64,000 nucleotides of DNA from Lycium barbarum. Lineage: Eukaryota; Streptophyta; Magnoliopsida; Solanales; Solanaceae. The position numbers were made by a program, and so were the translations under genes. Positions 43,351-54,899 of this stretch are shown here, piece by piece; the first letter of the stretch is position 1, and every line of letters starts with the position of its first letter. The DNA is taken from the NCBI RefSeq assembly GCF_019175385.1, contig NC_083341.1:85276321-85340320 (forward strand), read 5' to 3'. The notes beneath the pieces were generated by a model, which had not been told where the DNA came from, did no database searches, and worked only from the letters and a program-made list of their open reading frames with translations.

Positions 43351-45164
43351 GGCAGTAGAATCTCAGGATCAGTTGGGGATTTGGAGAAGTCCCCAAGTTA
43401 TGCAAAGAAAGGAAGGGTGAAGAATAAGTATCCAACCAAAAAATGATGAAGCATTTCATATGGTTGTGTTATTATAACAATTTAGCCAAGTTTTAACACA
43501 TCAAGCAAGAATCAGGATATAGAGTCATAAAACAAGTGAACATATGCAAGAGTTTCATGCCATACAAAACTGTCCAGCTTTCACATAGTTACTAAAGACA
43601 TAAGCCTTCGATGCTAAGAATCAAGAAAGAACTTAACTTAAGAAAATATTTGGTAGCCGATCATGTAGGAATAGTTGCCAGCAAGAGAAAACACCAACCC
43701 AACTTAGTATGTCTTCAAGAGAAGTGAACTCAAAAGGTGTTTCAACTACTTAATCTTTAAATGTCCTTTACTCAAACAAGGCATCTTTAAAAAAACAGAC
43801 TAGCAAATTTTGTTAAACAAGAGGTAACCATTACTGTTTCAAAGAGAGATGTGACCTGGTCCTAAAAATCCCCTTAATCTACTGATTTGTTTCTTTTGAC
43901 AAAAGTAAATGGAAAATATACCTCCAACAGCTAACCCATTCAGATTTAATGGCTAATTGGAATTGACCTTAAAATTTAGGTAGACCTAAATGATGTCAAA
44001 ATGAAAGCAACATACTTATAACTTTCTCATGATTTACTAATGGCTACCCCAATCTCTAACAGAGAAAAAAAACAACCACAGAAGAAGAGAAAAAGGAAAG
44101 AAGACTACTAAATTAACTCATGCTCAAGCTTCTCAACACATTTTATCTTCGAAATACTTCCCTAATCCTTCCTGAATTCAATCAAAAATGCTAGGACATA
44201 CATAATTTGAAATAAAAACATGCATCCAACCAACATCCAAGACATAGTTGAAAGGAAAATGCAGCACTGGAAATAAGTTCATATTTTAACATGGATAGGT
44301 AATTCCAGTAAAAAAAGGAGTAACCTGATTCAAAAAATTATAAAACACACAAATCATTGTCATGGATATTTACTATAAAACAAATCACATCTCACTGTAG
44401 ACAGGCTTTTATGCTTTCCAAATTCGGTGTAGAAGAAGTGTTGGAACCTCATAACTATTCTAATCAGGCAGAAAAACACAACAATATACTCTTATCCATA
44501 CAGTTCCTAGAGGGCACAATTGAAAGAGTAATAAAGCAAAGAGTGTTCTAGCTAAGAAGTAATTAAATCTAGTGACTGATTAAGGTAAAAAAAAAACAGT
44601 TGCTTAAAGTCTTCATCATGTTCATGTTAGCATGTGGCTTATCAATTAGCATCATTATTTCAAATCAACAAGGAGGCAGTAAACTTAATGAAAACATATA
44701 TTTCAGTTGAGAAAAGTACTTCGAATTTATCCAGTTAATTTTATTTTAATGGAAAATCTATAAAACAAGAGATTATACTATTCCTCAGTTACCTTTTAAT
44801 CAAACCAAAATGCACATTTTTTATTACTAAGCATTTTTAACGAGCCTCCCAGTCGTTACGAAAAATATAGGATCACCCTACCAAATAAAACCTTCCCAAG
44901 GGTAGAACGAGCTACTAGAAACTCGATTGTGTAAGTCTAATAACTGAAAACATGGCTTGTGTTGTGATTTTTATTTGTTCGTGTTTAGTCCATTGGGGGG
45001 TGACATGGGGAATTAGACCTCCGTTGGGAATTTCGAGGCCACGGGTGAGTCCGTATGGTATTTTACATTTATGTGCATGTTTTGTTTGTATTTGTGAGCC
45101 CTCGGATGAAGTGTTGTGTGGTAGAGTGAAAAACTGGGGAAAACTGCGAGCTTTCCACCTCAGT

Positions 45165-45375
45165 GGTATAGTTGTGGAGGCAATGTACCGTTGCGGCAAG
45201 ACCGCTGTAGCGGCGACCCTCTCGCCGCCGCGGTCATCTGGGAAATAGGGTGTTCGCTATGGCGGGCACTGGACCGCCGTAGCGATGCTGCTATAACGGG
45301 ATCAGGCCCGGCACAGCGAAGGGAAGAATTTAGTAAGGTCCGCTGCAGCGACGGTTGGACAGTCGCAGCAGTCGA
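45165..45375 (+). repeat. CG-rich palindrome cluster in LTR D
   Basis: Imperfect inverted repeats built on CGCTGTAGCG occur, for example ACCGCTGTAGCGGCG (45201-45215), TTCGCTATGGCGG (about 45254), CCGCCGTAGCGATG (about 45272) and TCCGCTGCAGCGACGG (about 45340). AT-rich sequence 'gttttaaacac' follows near 45394. Confidence 0.65.
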
Positions 45376-46303
45376 CGTAAAACAGTAGCCGAGTTTTAAA
45401 CACTTAGTTCCGAATTCTTTATTCATAAAACACCAAAACAGTTCTCAACAAGAACCTAGGGCAAAATTCCAAGCTAGGGCAAGAATATCCTTGAGAGGTA
45501 AGTCTCAACCATTCTTCCCATTATGATGCTTTCATCTCCATGATTATCATCCCTTTTATGGGTCTACAATGGTGAATTGATAATAGCAACCCTAGAACTT
45601 AATAGACTTTCAATAGTTGGTGGGTTATGATTGTTATTGTGTGTTTATCATCTAATGGCTTGGGTTATCACTTTCTAATAAAGAATTTAACCATTAGAGA
45701 CATGAAATAAGTGAATTGAGACTCAGGGTTTCATAAAGATGGTAGCTTGACCGTAGAAACTACTTGTAAGAGATAATTTGACTGAATAGCCTTGTAAATT
45801 GATAGTTCGTGGTTGTTAAGGCCAATGATTAGATTTATTCCACCTAGAAATCATTCACCCATTAGAATGGGGCAGAAGGGAAGGGTGTTCTTTGAATTGA
45901 TTTTGTGACTGGAGTGATTGTGACTTATTTAGCATCTTAATTGCTAGACTTTAAGCGTTCTGAGGCTTTATGGAAGGGAAAGGCTATAGCGAGGTAATCT
46001 CCACTGTTCCAGCTCTAAAGTTGAGGTAGGTTACAATCTACTTGAGTTAGACTTTGATTAGTTGATTGCATGTGTTAAGAAATTGATAGGAGAAAGCATG
46101 TCTAGTCTTCAATCACAATGTGTGAGGTTGAATTCCTATTTGGTTTTGATTGGCTGATTATGTGGGTTTAGTGCCACTATTCGCTGTGTTGTGACCTACA
46201 GTTTGATGATAATAGTGGTGAGAAGTTAACATGATCTTCTTGATGAAATTGTGATACAAATTATTAACCGATTAGTAAAAGTGATGTGACAAGAAATAAT
46301 TAT

Positions 46304-46431
46304 ATATGGAAAGGCTCATTTGACGGGGGTGAGGATGAGACCCAGATATGGAAAGGCTCATTTGACCGGGAGTGAGGATGAGACCTATATATGAAAAGGC
46401 ATATTTGACCGGAGGTGAGGATGTGACCTAG
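46304..46431 (+). repeat. 42-43 bp tandem repeat, three copies, in LTR D
   Basis: Units starting ATATGGAAAGGC or ATATGAAAAGGC begin at 46304, 46346 and 46389. Each continues with a 'catttgaccgg' core followed by 'gtgaggatg'. Confidence 0.85.
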
Positions 46432-47353
46432 TTTATAGGTTCGTGGTTCGAGGTTTTTTCTGGAACGAGTGGTACATGGACACCATGGGTTCCCTGCAAG
46501 TCATGACTGCTGGGCAGTGACACCAGTTAGCATGTGTGTACAGTGTGTATTTGGTCGTTGTTTGTATACTTATTTCCATTGTTTGCTTCCGTTGACTTGG
46601 TTTGATATCATTGGGTGGCTTGCTTGTTATTATCATTGGGTGACTTGTTGTTGGGTTATTTGATTATGTGTTGTTGACTGGTTTGTCTATTTTATTGATT
46701 TTATGATTCATGCATGATACTAATCTTAATCGGCCTATGATATCTACCGGTACATAGTGTTTGTACTGATACTACCTTGCTGCATTCTTTTGAGTGCAAA
46801 TTGTTACACCCCAGAAAATTTCGCGCTACAAGGTCGTAGATGGCGTGGTACGAGCTCGGAAAAGAGTAAAGTCATACTAGGATTAGGGATGAAGATTAGG
46901 TGATCTAAGTCTAAGAATATATACATATATGACATTTGGAGACCATATAGTGTGAATTGGTTCATATGTTACTTGACGAAAAGCCCTCGTTACTGTAAGC
47001 TAAGTGAGGCCCACATGTCGGGGTTTTATAAAGGACAGATAAAGAGATATATGGGTAGTACATGGAAAGTTGAGCAAGTCCAAAGAAGGACCCTTAATCC
47101 AAATATGGGCATAAGCCCTCCAAAAGGACGATTTAAGGAAACATTTTCGGATGATCTGACTTGGAGGGGCCAAAACGACATTATAAGTTTAGAATTTGGA
47201 AAAACACCAAGAATGAAAGTTGTAGATAATTGAATTAGCTTTCCAACCATAGGTCGTGGGCTCTACATGATATCGGGATCAATAGTTATGACCTTTTTAC
47301 TGAACGAACGTGCAGTTAGAAAAATTAAGGCTGCGCGAATGAGCCCAAAGAGG

Positions 47354-47415
47354 GCGCGATCGCGCTGAGTTAATTTTAAGTCAGTCCAGACAGAACCTAG
47401 ACCATTCTATAAAAG
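47354..47415 (+). promoter_or_regulatory. LTR X3 palindrome and TATA box
   Basis: The perfect 12-bp palindrome GCGCGATCGCGC (47354-47365) lies 43 bases before TATAAAA (47409-47415). Confidence 0.65.
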
Positions 47416-49312
47416 GGGGAGGCCCCCTATTTTCACACCAAGCACGTCCAAACACACCCAAATATTCCAGAAAAATCTCCAACTTTCCATCATCAACTTT
47501 GTAGCCCAAAACTAGGTATAATTCCCAAATCCCAGTCCAGACAGCGTATAGTTGCGATTACAAAATTGTGCATTGAGGCGTTATGGCTTAAGCTCAAGAT
47601 GGAGGAGTGGAGATATATAATTATTATCGAGATAAAGGTATGAATCTCTTATTATTAACGTTAATCTTGGTTTAATTACGGAGAAGGAGTTGTTAAATTG
47701 TTGTAAATTAATTCTGTTGGTGGAAATATGGGACAAACACCATATGTGCTATTCTATGGAATACTTTGGAGTTGGAAATGATGCTATTAGTGTTAGTATT
47801 GTTATTGTTGTTGTTGGTTGTTGAATTGAGAATTCGGGCTAGGCATATAAATAGGGGAGATGTTGCCTGATTTTCGGCAAAATATAGAATAGTTTGATTT
47901 GAAACTTGGAACAAGGGTGCAATAAAGAGGCTAACGTTAGTGTAAATCCTCTTAAATGTTGACTTGCGAGCTCGGGCGCATAAGCGTAGCTAATAGGAGG
48001 TCGAACAGGTATGTTGAGGCTTGTCCTTTTACTTCAAAGGCATGACTCCTATATTGTGGTACCATAAATGTTTCCATAATATCGTTATTGTCAAAAGTTG
48101 GGAGTCCTAGACTCAAAGACATGGTTCCTTTTTCCGATGATCCCTACATGTTTTCCAAATGCCCGTATTTTCCAACCAAAGGTTTATGATTATATGAGCC
48201 CTTATGAATACAACGATGAACATGTTTTCACATGATAATGATGATGCCAAAGATGAGAATATGTCTATGATGATTACGATGAAAATGGTTTCACGTTTGA
48301 AAGTCTCAAATTGTGAATTCTATATGAATATGAGAATATTGAGCTATTTCTTGATCCTTAATTTTAATCTTTGATAATGACTCTGTTTTCAAATGATTTC
48401 AAAGTATATGAATTGACGCCTTTTGAGATTTATGACCTTATTCTATGTTTTCTCTTAGTGTTTTTTTTCATTGATAGTCTCACCTTCTAATAATTGTTCC
48501 TTCAAGGTGAGACATGATGATCATGATTATTCCATAATGTAATAGGAGGTTATCGACCTTACGTCACTCCGATAGAAATATTATTTTCTTTGGGCTCTCC
48601 TGCATGTTGCTTATATGATATATGTATATGATACATGAATATGATATATGTATATGTATATGGGGAATATGAGAAAAAAGGCGAGGCGCTATAGACGCAT
48701 GGCCACCTAATCAGCTGGTATAATATGACATGATATCATCCCGGATGCAGGGTATATGGTTAAATGGATCGGGCCGACGTTCCTCGGCAATATGATATGT
48801 TCTATTTTATGTATACATGAATAAGAAATGTTTTTCAAAGAAAGCTAAGCATGCATGGCATACGCTCTAAGAGACACTCATATGTACAGGTTACTCTTTT
48901 ATCTTACGATAAGCTCTATATTTCCATTCTGTTATTATTCATGCTATGTATCCCTCATATGTTATTATTCATGCCTTACATACTCGGTACATTACTTGTA
49001 TTGACGTCCCTTCTTGTGGACGCTGTGTTCATGCCCGTAGGATCCGGTAGCCAGCCAGATGATCCACATTTGTAGGACCTCCCCTCAGCTCCATTGATCC
49101 GGAGCTGCAGTCCTTCAGTGTGCTATTCTGTTGTGTACATATATGGGTATGGCAGGGCCTTGTCCTATCCTTTCTACAGTCTGTTTTCCATAGAGGTCTG
49201 TAGACAGATATGTAGTCGTGATGTTATGCAGCCTCGTCGGCGCGTGTTTTGTTGTACAGTATATATGTAGCGGCCAAATCGACTCATGCTGTTACTCTCA
49301 GTACTTATGTTT

Positions 49313-49334
49313 TTATATATATATATATATATAT
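49313..49334. repeat. (AT)n microsatellite
   Basis: AT run in X3 at the place corresponding to the one in X1 (9036-9074), so it is an ancestral feature of the family. Confidence 0.85.
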
Positions 49335-50668
49335 GCGTTGACGGCGAGTTCCCAGTGCGGTGCCTTTTATATTAATTGTTCGGGAGACAGTATAACTCAG
49401 TTACAGATTGTGTATGGGCCCAGGATGGTCAGTGAGAAGTAAATGCAAGCATAGGAGTGCTTGGCCAGTAATGGTCAGGCACTTGTTACGGCCCATCGAT
49501 TTGGGTCGTGACACAAATTGTGATCCAGAGACTACTACCTGACCTCATATTTAGCGGTGAGGCCATTGCTGACAAATTTGAGGGTGAGCTTTTTTCCATG
49601 CCAGGCCGCCCGAAGATCTTCTTCTTCTAATGTCTATTTCCATTCTAGACATTGATGGTTATTTATTTCAGGCAGTATACATTCCTTAGGCATGTTTTGC
49701 ATTAGAGTCCTTGTACGATGACTTTTGAATTTTGGGGTTGTAATAGTTAGGACTTCCGCATTTATGCTATTATTTTATAGCATGACTATTTATTGATTTA
49801 TATTGTGCTTAACTGTTATGAATTAGCTTAATAAAAATGGACTTGAATGAGTAGATGGTTAGGCGTATTAGTTCGCCTACTAGGAGTTAGTGTGGGTGCC
49901 ATTCATGGCGGGTTGGGTCGTGAATTGTGTGGGTGCCAGTCATGGCGGATTGGGTCGTGACAGCATCTAATAAACCCATGTTTTCTATTCAAGTAGAGAC
50001 TCTAGCATTTGGATGTTAGCAAACATAATCATTCTTCTATTTTTTCTAAAATAGACAAACTGGCAGTATATGTTGAGACTAAACCAAATCACACAACCAT
50101 ATTTTTTCTGATTCTAATTAGGGAACAAGCAGAGAAAAAATAAAACGATTTAGTTTTCTAAACTCATGGAAAACTAAGCTTAGCATCAAGAAAATGCTAA
50201 AATTAAGATAGGGAAGCTGATTTACTCCTAATGCTTTCAGCACCTACTTACTTGCTTATAATAAACATGGATATTAATCAAGAACAGAAACTAAAAATGA
50301 AGCATAATCTACCTTAGCTAATTAAATTAAAACTAACAAAATCAAGAACAGAAAAACAAATGGAACATATTTTACCCTAAAACTAATAAAGAAAAATCTA
50401 AAAAAAAAAGGATAAGGAAATTGATATTACCTCTTTTAGAGCAGCGACGGGGGAAACGGGAGTCGACGAACTACCTTTCACCCGTATCAATTTCCAATGA
50501 ACGGAAACAACTTTCATAAATTAAACATGAGTGAGAACTTCCTTGAAACTCAACGGCTTAGCCGGGTTTCTAAGTGTTCAAGCTCTTGAGGGTTGTCAAA
50601 AACCCTATTGTGGGTATGAAACCCATTGTGGCTATGTTAACACACTTTGAAAATGAAGAGAAGGGTTT

Positions 50669-50678
50669 CTATTTATAG
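50669..50678 (-). promoter_or_regulatory. Tat LTR TATA box
   Basis: The minus strand reads CTATAAATAG in a GC-poor context. About 140 bases upstream on that strand is a two-copy 21-bp direct repeat (AGGACATGTTACCGTT at 50815 and 50836 on plus). Palindromes like those of the other LTR families were not found here. Confidence 0.55.
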
Positions 50679-51601
50679 AACCCAAATGCTAGTTTTTTTA
50701 GCATTTCAAATGATGTGGGTCCATTCAAATTCGAAATTTCTTTAGTTTTTGGATTCAAATCCCAAAGTTACAAGAGAAGTCAAGCAAAAATCCGTTGGAA
50801 AATTTAATGGAGAAAGGACATGTTACCGTTGGTCTAGGACATGTTACCGTTTGAAGACCAACTTTTTTGCCAGAAAATCGTACGTTGATACAGAGACCCT
50901 TAAGATTTGTTTGGTTGTGTTCGCCTATTGGAGCCAAGCATTCCAGGCAACAAAATATTTTTTTTGGGAATAAAAATGAAATGGGTCGGGTCAAATGTGT
51001 TGTGGGTTGGGTTAAGGTGAACGTTTGGGCTGTTATTTCAATCCAAGATAAAATAAAAGATGGATGAATGGGAACTAAAAGTGGCTGGGATTGTATTTCA
51101 AATGTAGCTGGGATTATATTTCAAATATAGCCAATATCTTTGTCAAAATAGCCAGTTTTAACTCAATTTGAAATTGATCACTTTAAATCAAAACCATTCT
51201 TTGAAAATCCGACTGATGTTGTAATAAAATTGAGATAAATTAATTTCCCAATTAACTAATTAAGCTTCTTTACCTTAGCAAAGTCAAACTATTTATTTTT
51301 TCAATAATGGACTAGTTTTAGTAATGACTTTAATTGAAAATACGTACTTAACTAAAATACTGGTTTCGTATATAAATTGATTTTCAAATTTATAAGACTG
51401 ACATAATTAATATTTAAAATTATGCGTAAAATATACATAATATATATTAGGGTGTTTTTGCCAAATTAAATGGCAAAACAACATCAGAACTAGTTTTAAA
51501 ATATTTTTTGATTTTCTAAATAATTCTTTTACTCTGTTTGCGATTCAAAAAGCTTGACTAGTTAATTTGAATTTTTGGAGGTCAAAAATTGGGTGTCAAC
51601 A

Positions 51602-51647
51602 GCTGCCCCTTCGTTGTTCGGGGATGACAGAGCCGTCCCCGAGCAAC
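51602..51647 (-). other. Tat polypurine tract and preceding stem-loop
   Basis: On the minus strand GTTGCTCGGGG, a 13-base loop and CCCCGAACAAC (51647-51613) form an 11-bp stem with one mismatch. It is followed by GAAGGGGCAGC, the purine-rich primer next to the LTR start TGTTGAC. Confidence 0.75.
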
Positions 51648-52627
51648 AAAATTTGACAAGCCCGATTTTCGTCCCACCAACTCAACTCATCTCTTAAAGC
51701 GAAAAGTTTTAGCAATTTTGACAATTGTGGCCGGATCCTGGCATTGGGGTTCCTACACATCTCAAGCTACATGAGAATTCAGACCACTTGTAGTTCGACT
51801 CAATTTCTTGAGAACTTGCCTAGTGTCAAATTTATGAGCGACTAGGAGGCTGAGACATGATTGGGGGGAGTTTGGATTACGCCCGAGCTCTGACAGTGAG
51901 TTCGCCTACATATCCCTACCCTCGGAAATCAAGCTGTATGTAGTTCGAATCAATCGGAAGAAAAAGATATTCCTTATGCGGAAATAAGCTTTTGTTTAGT
52001 ATAGATGACTACAAACTTCTGAGTAAGGAAAAGAGGCTTGCAACTTCTAAGCTATGGACGTGGCATGCTTCACACTCACAATTAAGTCTTTGCACGGACA
52101 TAATTTCATGTATTTTAAGTATGTTTTCATCTAGATTTGAAAAGAAGACTGGTGGTGCCCAGTGTAGGTTTTGGAAATTACACAGAGTGCGAAACTCAAA
52201 GGTGATGACTCTTGTGCTTTTGGTTGAGTGGTTTTGACGTGGTTACCTACATGCCTTCTACATGGGTGTAGTTTGATGTTGGTGAAAGTTGTCCATCAAC
52301 TTTCGCCCGAAGAGCCTACTCCTCTCTTCTGCAATGTGCCCTGGTTCGCTGCTGAGAGAAAGTTCCATGTTGCTCCGCACGCTTCTGAGTTTGGTTCGAT
52401 CAGCCTGCTCCTTGGTGGCTACTAACCTGCTTCCATTCGCTGGGTAACATTGTGATTGACCTCTTGGTCTTGTTTTGCTGTTCACCACCCCTACATGGTT
52501 TTGATTGCACCTCCTGGTTCGTCGTTGTGTAGTGACCTTCTTGGCACCATTTGAAACTAAGTGGTCATCTTGGCCTGATTTGTGTCGTCTACGTTGCTGA
52601 GTAGATTTCTGATACCTATTTGGGTCA
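51648..52627 (-). mobile_element. Tat 3' non-coding region, proximal part
   Basis: No domain found. It shares a module with 59400-59690, including 'gaaaagaggcttgcaac' and 'catggacatagtttc'-type blocks, so part of the internal region is duplicated at long range. The open frames 51992-52237 and 52228-52425 have no recognisable motif. Confidence 0.5.
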
Positions 52628-53108
52628 ACTTAAAATTAGAATATTGTAGCCTTTCGACCAAATTTATATTGTTTGAGTCTAACAATGAAGACAGCGGCCT
52701 CTTGGCCGGATTTGAGGATGAATACTGTGGCCTTTTTGACCAGATTTACATCATCTTTGACTCTAACAAAAAATATTATGGCCTCTCAACCGGATTTACA
52801 TTGTCCGAGCCCAACAACGAAGACTGCGATCTCTTCGACCAGATTTACATCGTTTAAGTCTAACAATGAAGACAGCAGCCTCTCGATCGGATTTACATCA
52901 TTTGACTCCGAAGATGAATACTACAGCCTTTTTGACCGGATTTACATCATCTTTGACTCCGACAACGAATACTGCAGCCTCCCGACTGGATTTACATCAT
53001 TTGAGTCTAACAACGAAGACTGTGGCCTCTTGATCGAATTTACATCGTTTGAGTCTAACAACGAAGCCAGCGGCCTCTCGATCGGATTTACATCGTTCAA
53101 CTCTGTTT
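52628..53108. repeat. Minisatellite A, 48/51-bp unit, about ten copies
   Basis: Units such as 'tttgagtctaacaacgaag' with a 'ggcctctcgatcggatttac' second half repeat at 48 bp, or 51 bp when 'atc' is added. Because both lengths are multiples of three, a plus-strand frame stays open (52673-53110) and predicts an acidic repeat protein. It is opposite to the element strand, so it is probably not expressed as protein. Confidence 0.9.
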
Positions 53109-53144
53109 GAACTCCTCCGGCCATTGTTCGTATGAAATGGCCCT

Positions 53145-53520
53145 TTTGGCATTTGTTTGATTTGCTTGACCTCATCCGGTTATCGTTTGCACGAATGTTT
53201 CTCTTGGCATTTTTGTATGAATGGACCTTTTGGAGATGTTGTTTGTTTGAATGGCCCTTTTGGCGATGTTCTTTGTTTTGAATGAATGGCCCTTGTGGCA
53301 ATGTTCTTGTTGGTATGAAATGGCCTTCATGGCAGTGTTTTTGTTTGAATGAAATCGCCTTTGTGGCAGTGTTTTTGTTTGAATGAAATAGCCTTCGTGG
53401 TAGTGTTTTTGTTTGACTGAAATGGCCATTGTGGCGGTGTTTGGTATGAATGGTCCTCGCGGCAATGTTTGTATGAATGGCCCTCGCGGAAATGTTAGTA
53501 TGAATGGCCCTCGCAGCAAA
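53145..53520. repeat. Minisatellite B, 34-bp then 27-bp units
   Basis: The core 'gaatggcc' then 'ggcaatgtt' recurs. Between 53331 and 53433 the period is 34; from 53461 to 53515 it is 27-28. The two subtypes differ by loss of a 'tttgtttga'-like segment. The minus-strand open frames 52942-53547 and 53172-53519 are by-products. Confidence 0.88.
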
Positions 53521-53556
53521 TAAAAATAATTTAAATAATTGTTTCATTTTTATTTG

Positions 53557-53785
53557 GGTAGCGTCTCACTTCGGTGACTAGCGTCCCATTTTTTGGTTAG
53601 CGTTTCACCTCAGTGATTAGCGTTCCATTTCATCAGTTAGCATCTCACCTTAGTGACTAGCTTTCCGTTTTACCGGATATCATTTCACTTTGGTGATTAG
53701 CGTCCCGTTTTGTCAGTTGGTGTCTCACTTTAGTGCCTAGCGTTCCGTTTTATCGGGTAGCGTTTCACTTTGGGGATTAACCTCC
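53557..53785. repeat. Minisatellite C, about 40-bp unit of two 20-bp halves
   Basis: TAGCGTCTCAC...GGTGAC alternates with TAGCGTCCC...TTTTGTC-like halves from 53557 ('tagcgtctcac' 53559, 'tagcgtttcac' 53598, 'tagcatctcac' 53638). Confidence 0.8.
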
Positions 53786-53859
53786 CGTTAGGATCCCACT
53801 TGCGGGTAAACAAGTAATGAAGTCTCATTTTCGGGTAACACATAAATTGAGATACCGAA

Positions 53860-53880
53860 AACCATGTGTTCGACATGGTT
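53860..53880. other. Hairpin AACCATGT-GTTCG-ACATGGTT
   Basis: Perfect 8-bp arms with a 5-base loop. A second copy with loop GTTTG is at 54875-54895, each within a shared block that continues 'tatgattcctctga'. Confidence 0.75.
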
Positions 53881-54164
53881 TATGATTCCTCTGAGCCTCG
53901 TTGATGCAGGTAACCAAATGCTATCCTTTTGAAGATTTAGGCCGCTATTGCTTACGTCTTCACCTTCGAACATATTGCAATTACTTTGATGCCTCTCTGA
54001 ATTCTAATTGTATCAAAGTCCATTTTGATACTCGTACGACCTTTACTAAAAAAAATGGTTAGTAGATACGTTGTAGCATTGCTAGCGACCGTATTTAAAA
54101 ATAATCTTAAAAGGGCTTTGTAAAACAACGAAGCATTGTTCGTTCGTTGTAGAAGTAGGAAAAC

Positions 54165-54676
54165 ATGCATGTCCCTTTCTAAGGTGGACAAACAAATATA
54201 CGTCCCTTTCTAAGGTGGACGAGCAAGTATGTCCCTTTCTAAAGTAGACAAGCACATATACGTCCCTTTCTAAGGTGGACGAGCAGATATGTCCCTTTCT
54301 AAGGTGGACAAATAAATATACGCCCCTTTCTTAGGCGGACGAGCAAGTATGTCCCTTTCTCAGGTGGACAAACACATATACGTCCCTTTCTAAGGTGGAC
54401 GAGTAGATATGTCCCTTTTTGAGGTGGACAAACAAATATACGCCCCTTTTCTAAGGTGGACGAGGAAGTATGTCCCTTTCTAAGGTGGACAAGCACATAT
54501 ACGTCCCTTTCTAAGGTGGACGAGCAGATATGTCCCTTTCTAAGGTGGACAAACAAATATACACCCCTTTCTAAGGTGGACGAGCAGATATGTCCCTTTC
54601 TGAGGTGGACAAACAAATATACGCTCGTTTCTAAGGTGGACGAGCAACTATGTCCCTTTCTAAGATGGATAAACAA
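54165..54676. repeat. Minisatellite D, 60-bp higher-order unit of two 30-bp halves
   Basis: GTCCCTTTCTAAGGTGGAC recurs every 29-31 bases. Alternate halves end 'aaacaaatatac' and 'gagcaagtat', giving an exact 60-bp period from 54181 to 54421 and about eight copies in all, with a one-base insertion near 54449. Both strands are partly open (54299-54700 minus, 54456-54710 plus), a consequence of a period divisible by three. Confidence 0.93.
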
Positions 54677-54860
54677 GTATGTTGATAGTAAATATCCCAC
54701 TTACGGGTAAACAAGCAGTAAAATCCCACTTCCGGGTAAACAAGAAATAAAATCCCACTTCCGGGTAAGCAAATAGCATATATCCCACTTCCAGGAAAAT
54801 AGCAAATATCCCACTTCCGGGCAAGTAAATAGCAGATATCCCACTATCGGGCAAAAATAA
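54677..54860. repeat. Minisatellite E, ATCCCACTTCCGGGTAA units
   Basis: About six copies spaced about 26-37 bases apart (from about 54696 to 54851). Two related units lie at 53791 and 53821, before the hairpin block, so the segment 53788-53905 is a partial duplicate of 54690-54915. Confidence 0.85.
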
Positions 54861-54874
54861 ATTGATATACCGAG

Positions 54875-54895
54875 AACCATGTGTTTGACATGGTT
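54875..54895. other. Hairpin AACCATGT-GTTTG-ACATGGTT
   Basis: Second copy of the hairpin at 53860-53880. Arms are identical and the loop differs at one base. Confidence 0.75.
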
Positions 54896-54899
54896 TATG

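Larger units (their letters stand above)
46802..49513 (+). mobile_element. Solo LTR X3 (gypsy) with CAAAT target duplication
   Basis: Starts TGTTACACCCC and ends GGGTCGTGACA. Perfect duplications CAAAT occur at 46797-46801 and 49514-49518. It shares blocks with X1 (cf. 8781-8910 and 49091-49206) and, reversed, with X2. It is inserted in LTR D. Confidence 0.93.
44836..49962 (+). mobile_element. Solo LTR D (B/C-type gypsy), imperfect GCATT/GCATC duplication
   Basis: The right end GGGTCGTGACA is at 49962. The left end is most likely 44836 (TTTAACGAGCC, a decayed TGTAACGACCC), flanked by GCATT (44831-44835) against GCATC (49963-49967). The interior matches the C LTR ('cctccgttgggaatttcgaggccacg', about 45018; 'atcggcctatgatatctac', 46729). 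It is split by solo LTR X3. Net length is about 2.4 kb. The left boundary is less sure than the right. Confidence 0.7.
41033..51601 (-). repeat. Tat/Ogre-like 3' LTR (about 5.4 kb net)
   Basis: On plus it starts TGTTACGGTTCACATT and ends GGGTGTCAACA. It is interrupted by solo LTR D (44836-49962). It contains an (AT)n(GT)n tract (41533-41596) absent from the other LTR copy, a diffuse tandem zone (42500-43350), a TATA box (50669-50678) and a two-copy 21-bp direct repeat (50815-50851). I see no protein-coding domain. Confidence 0.8.

Noticed and set aside
52942..53547. 201-codon minus-strand open frame rich in His and Lys
   Set aside because: It spans minisatellites A and B and consists of their repeated units. 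No domain.
54165..54676. Regular 30-bp repeats resembling a CRISPR array
   Set aside because: Repeats are directly adjacent halves of a 60-bp unit with no unique spacers, no cas genes, and a plant nuclear context.
54299..54700. 133-codon minus-strand open frame with a repeated 'HLRKG' motif, looking like a repeat protein
   Set aside because: It is produced by the 60-bp minisatellite D, whose period is divisible by three; the plus strand is open too, and there is no promoter or conserved domain.
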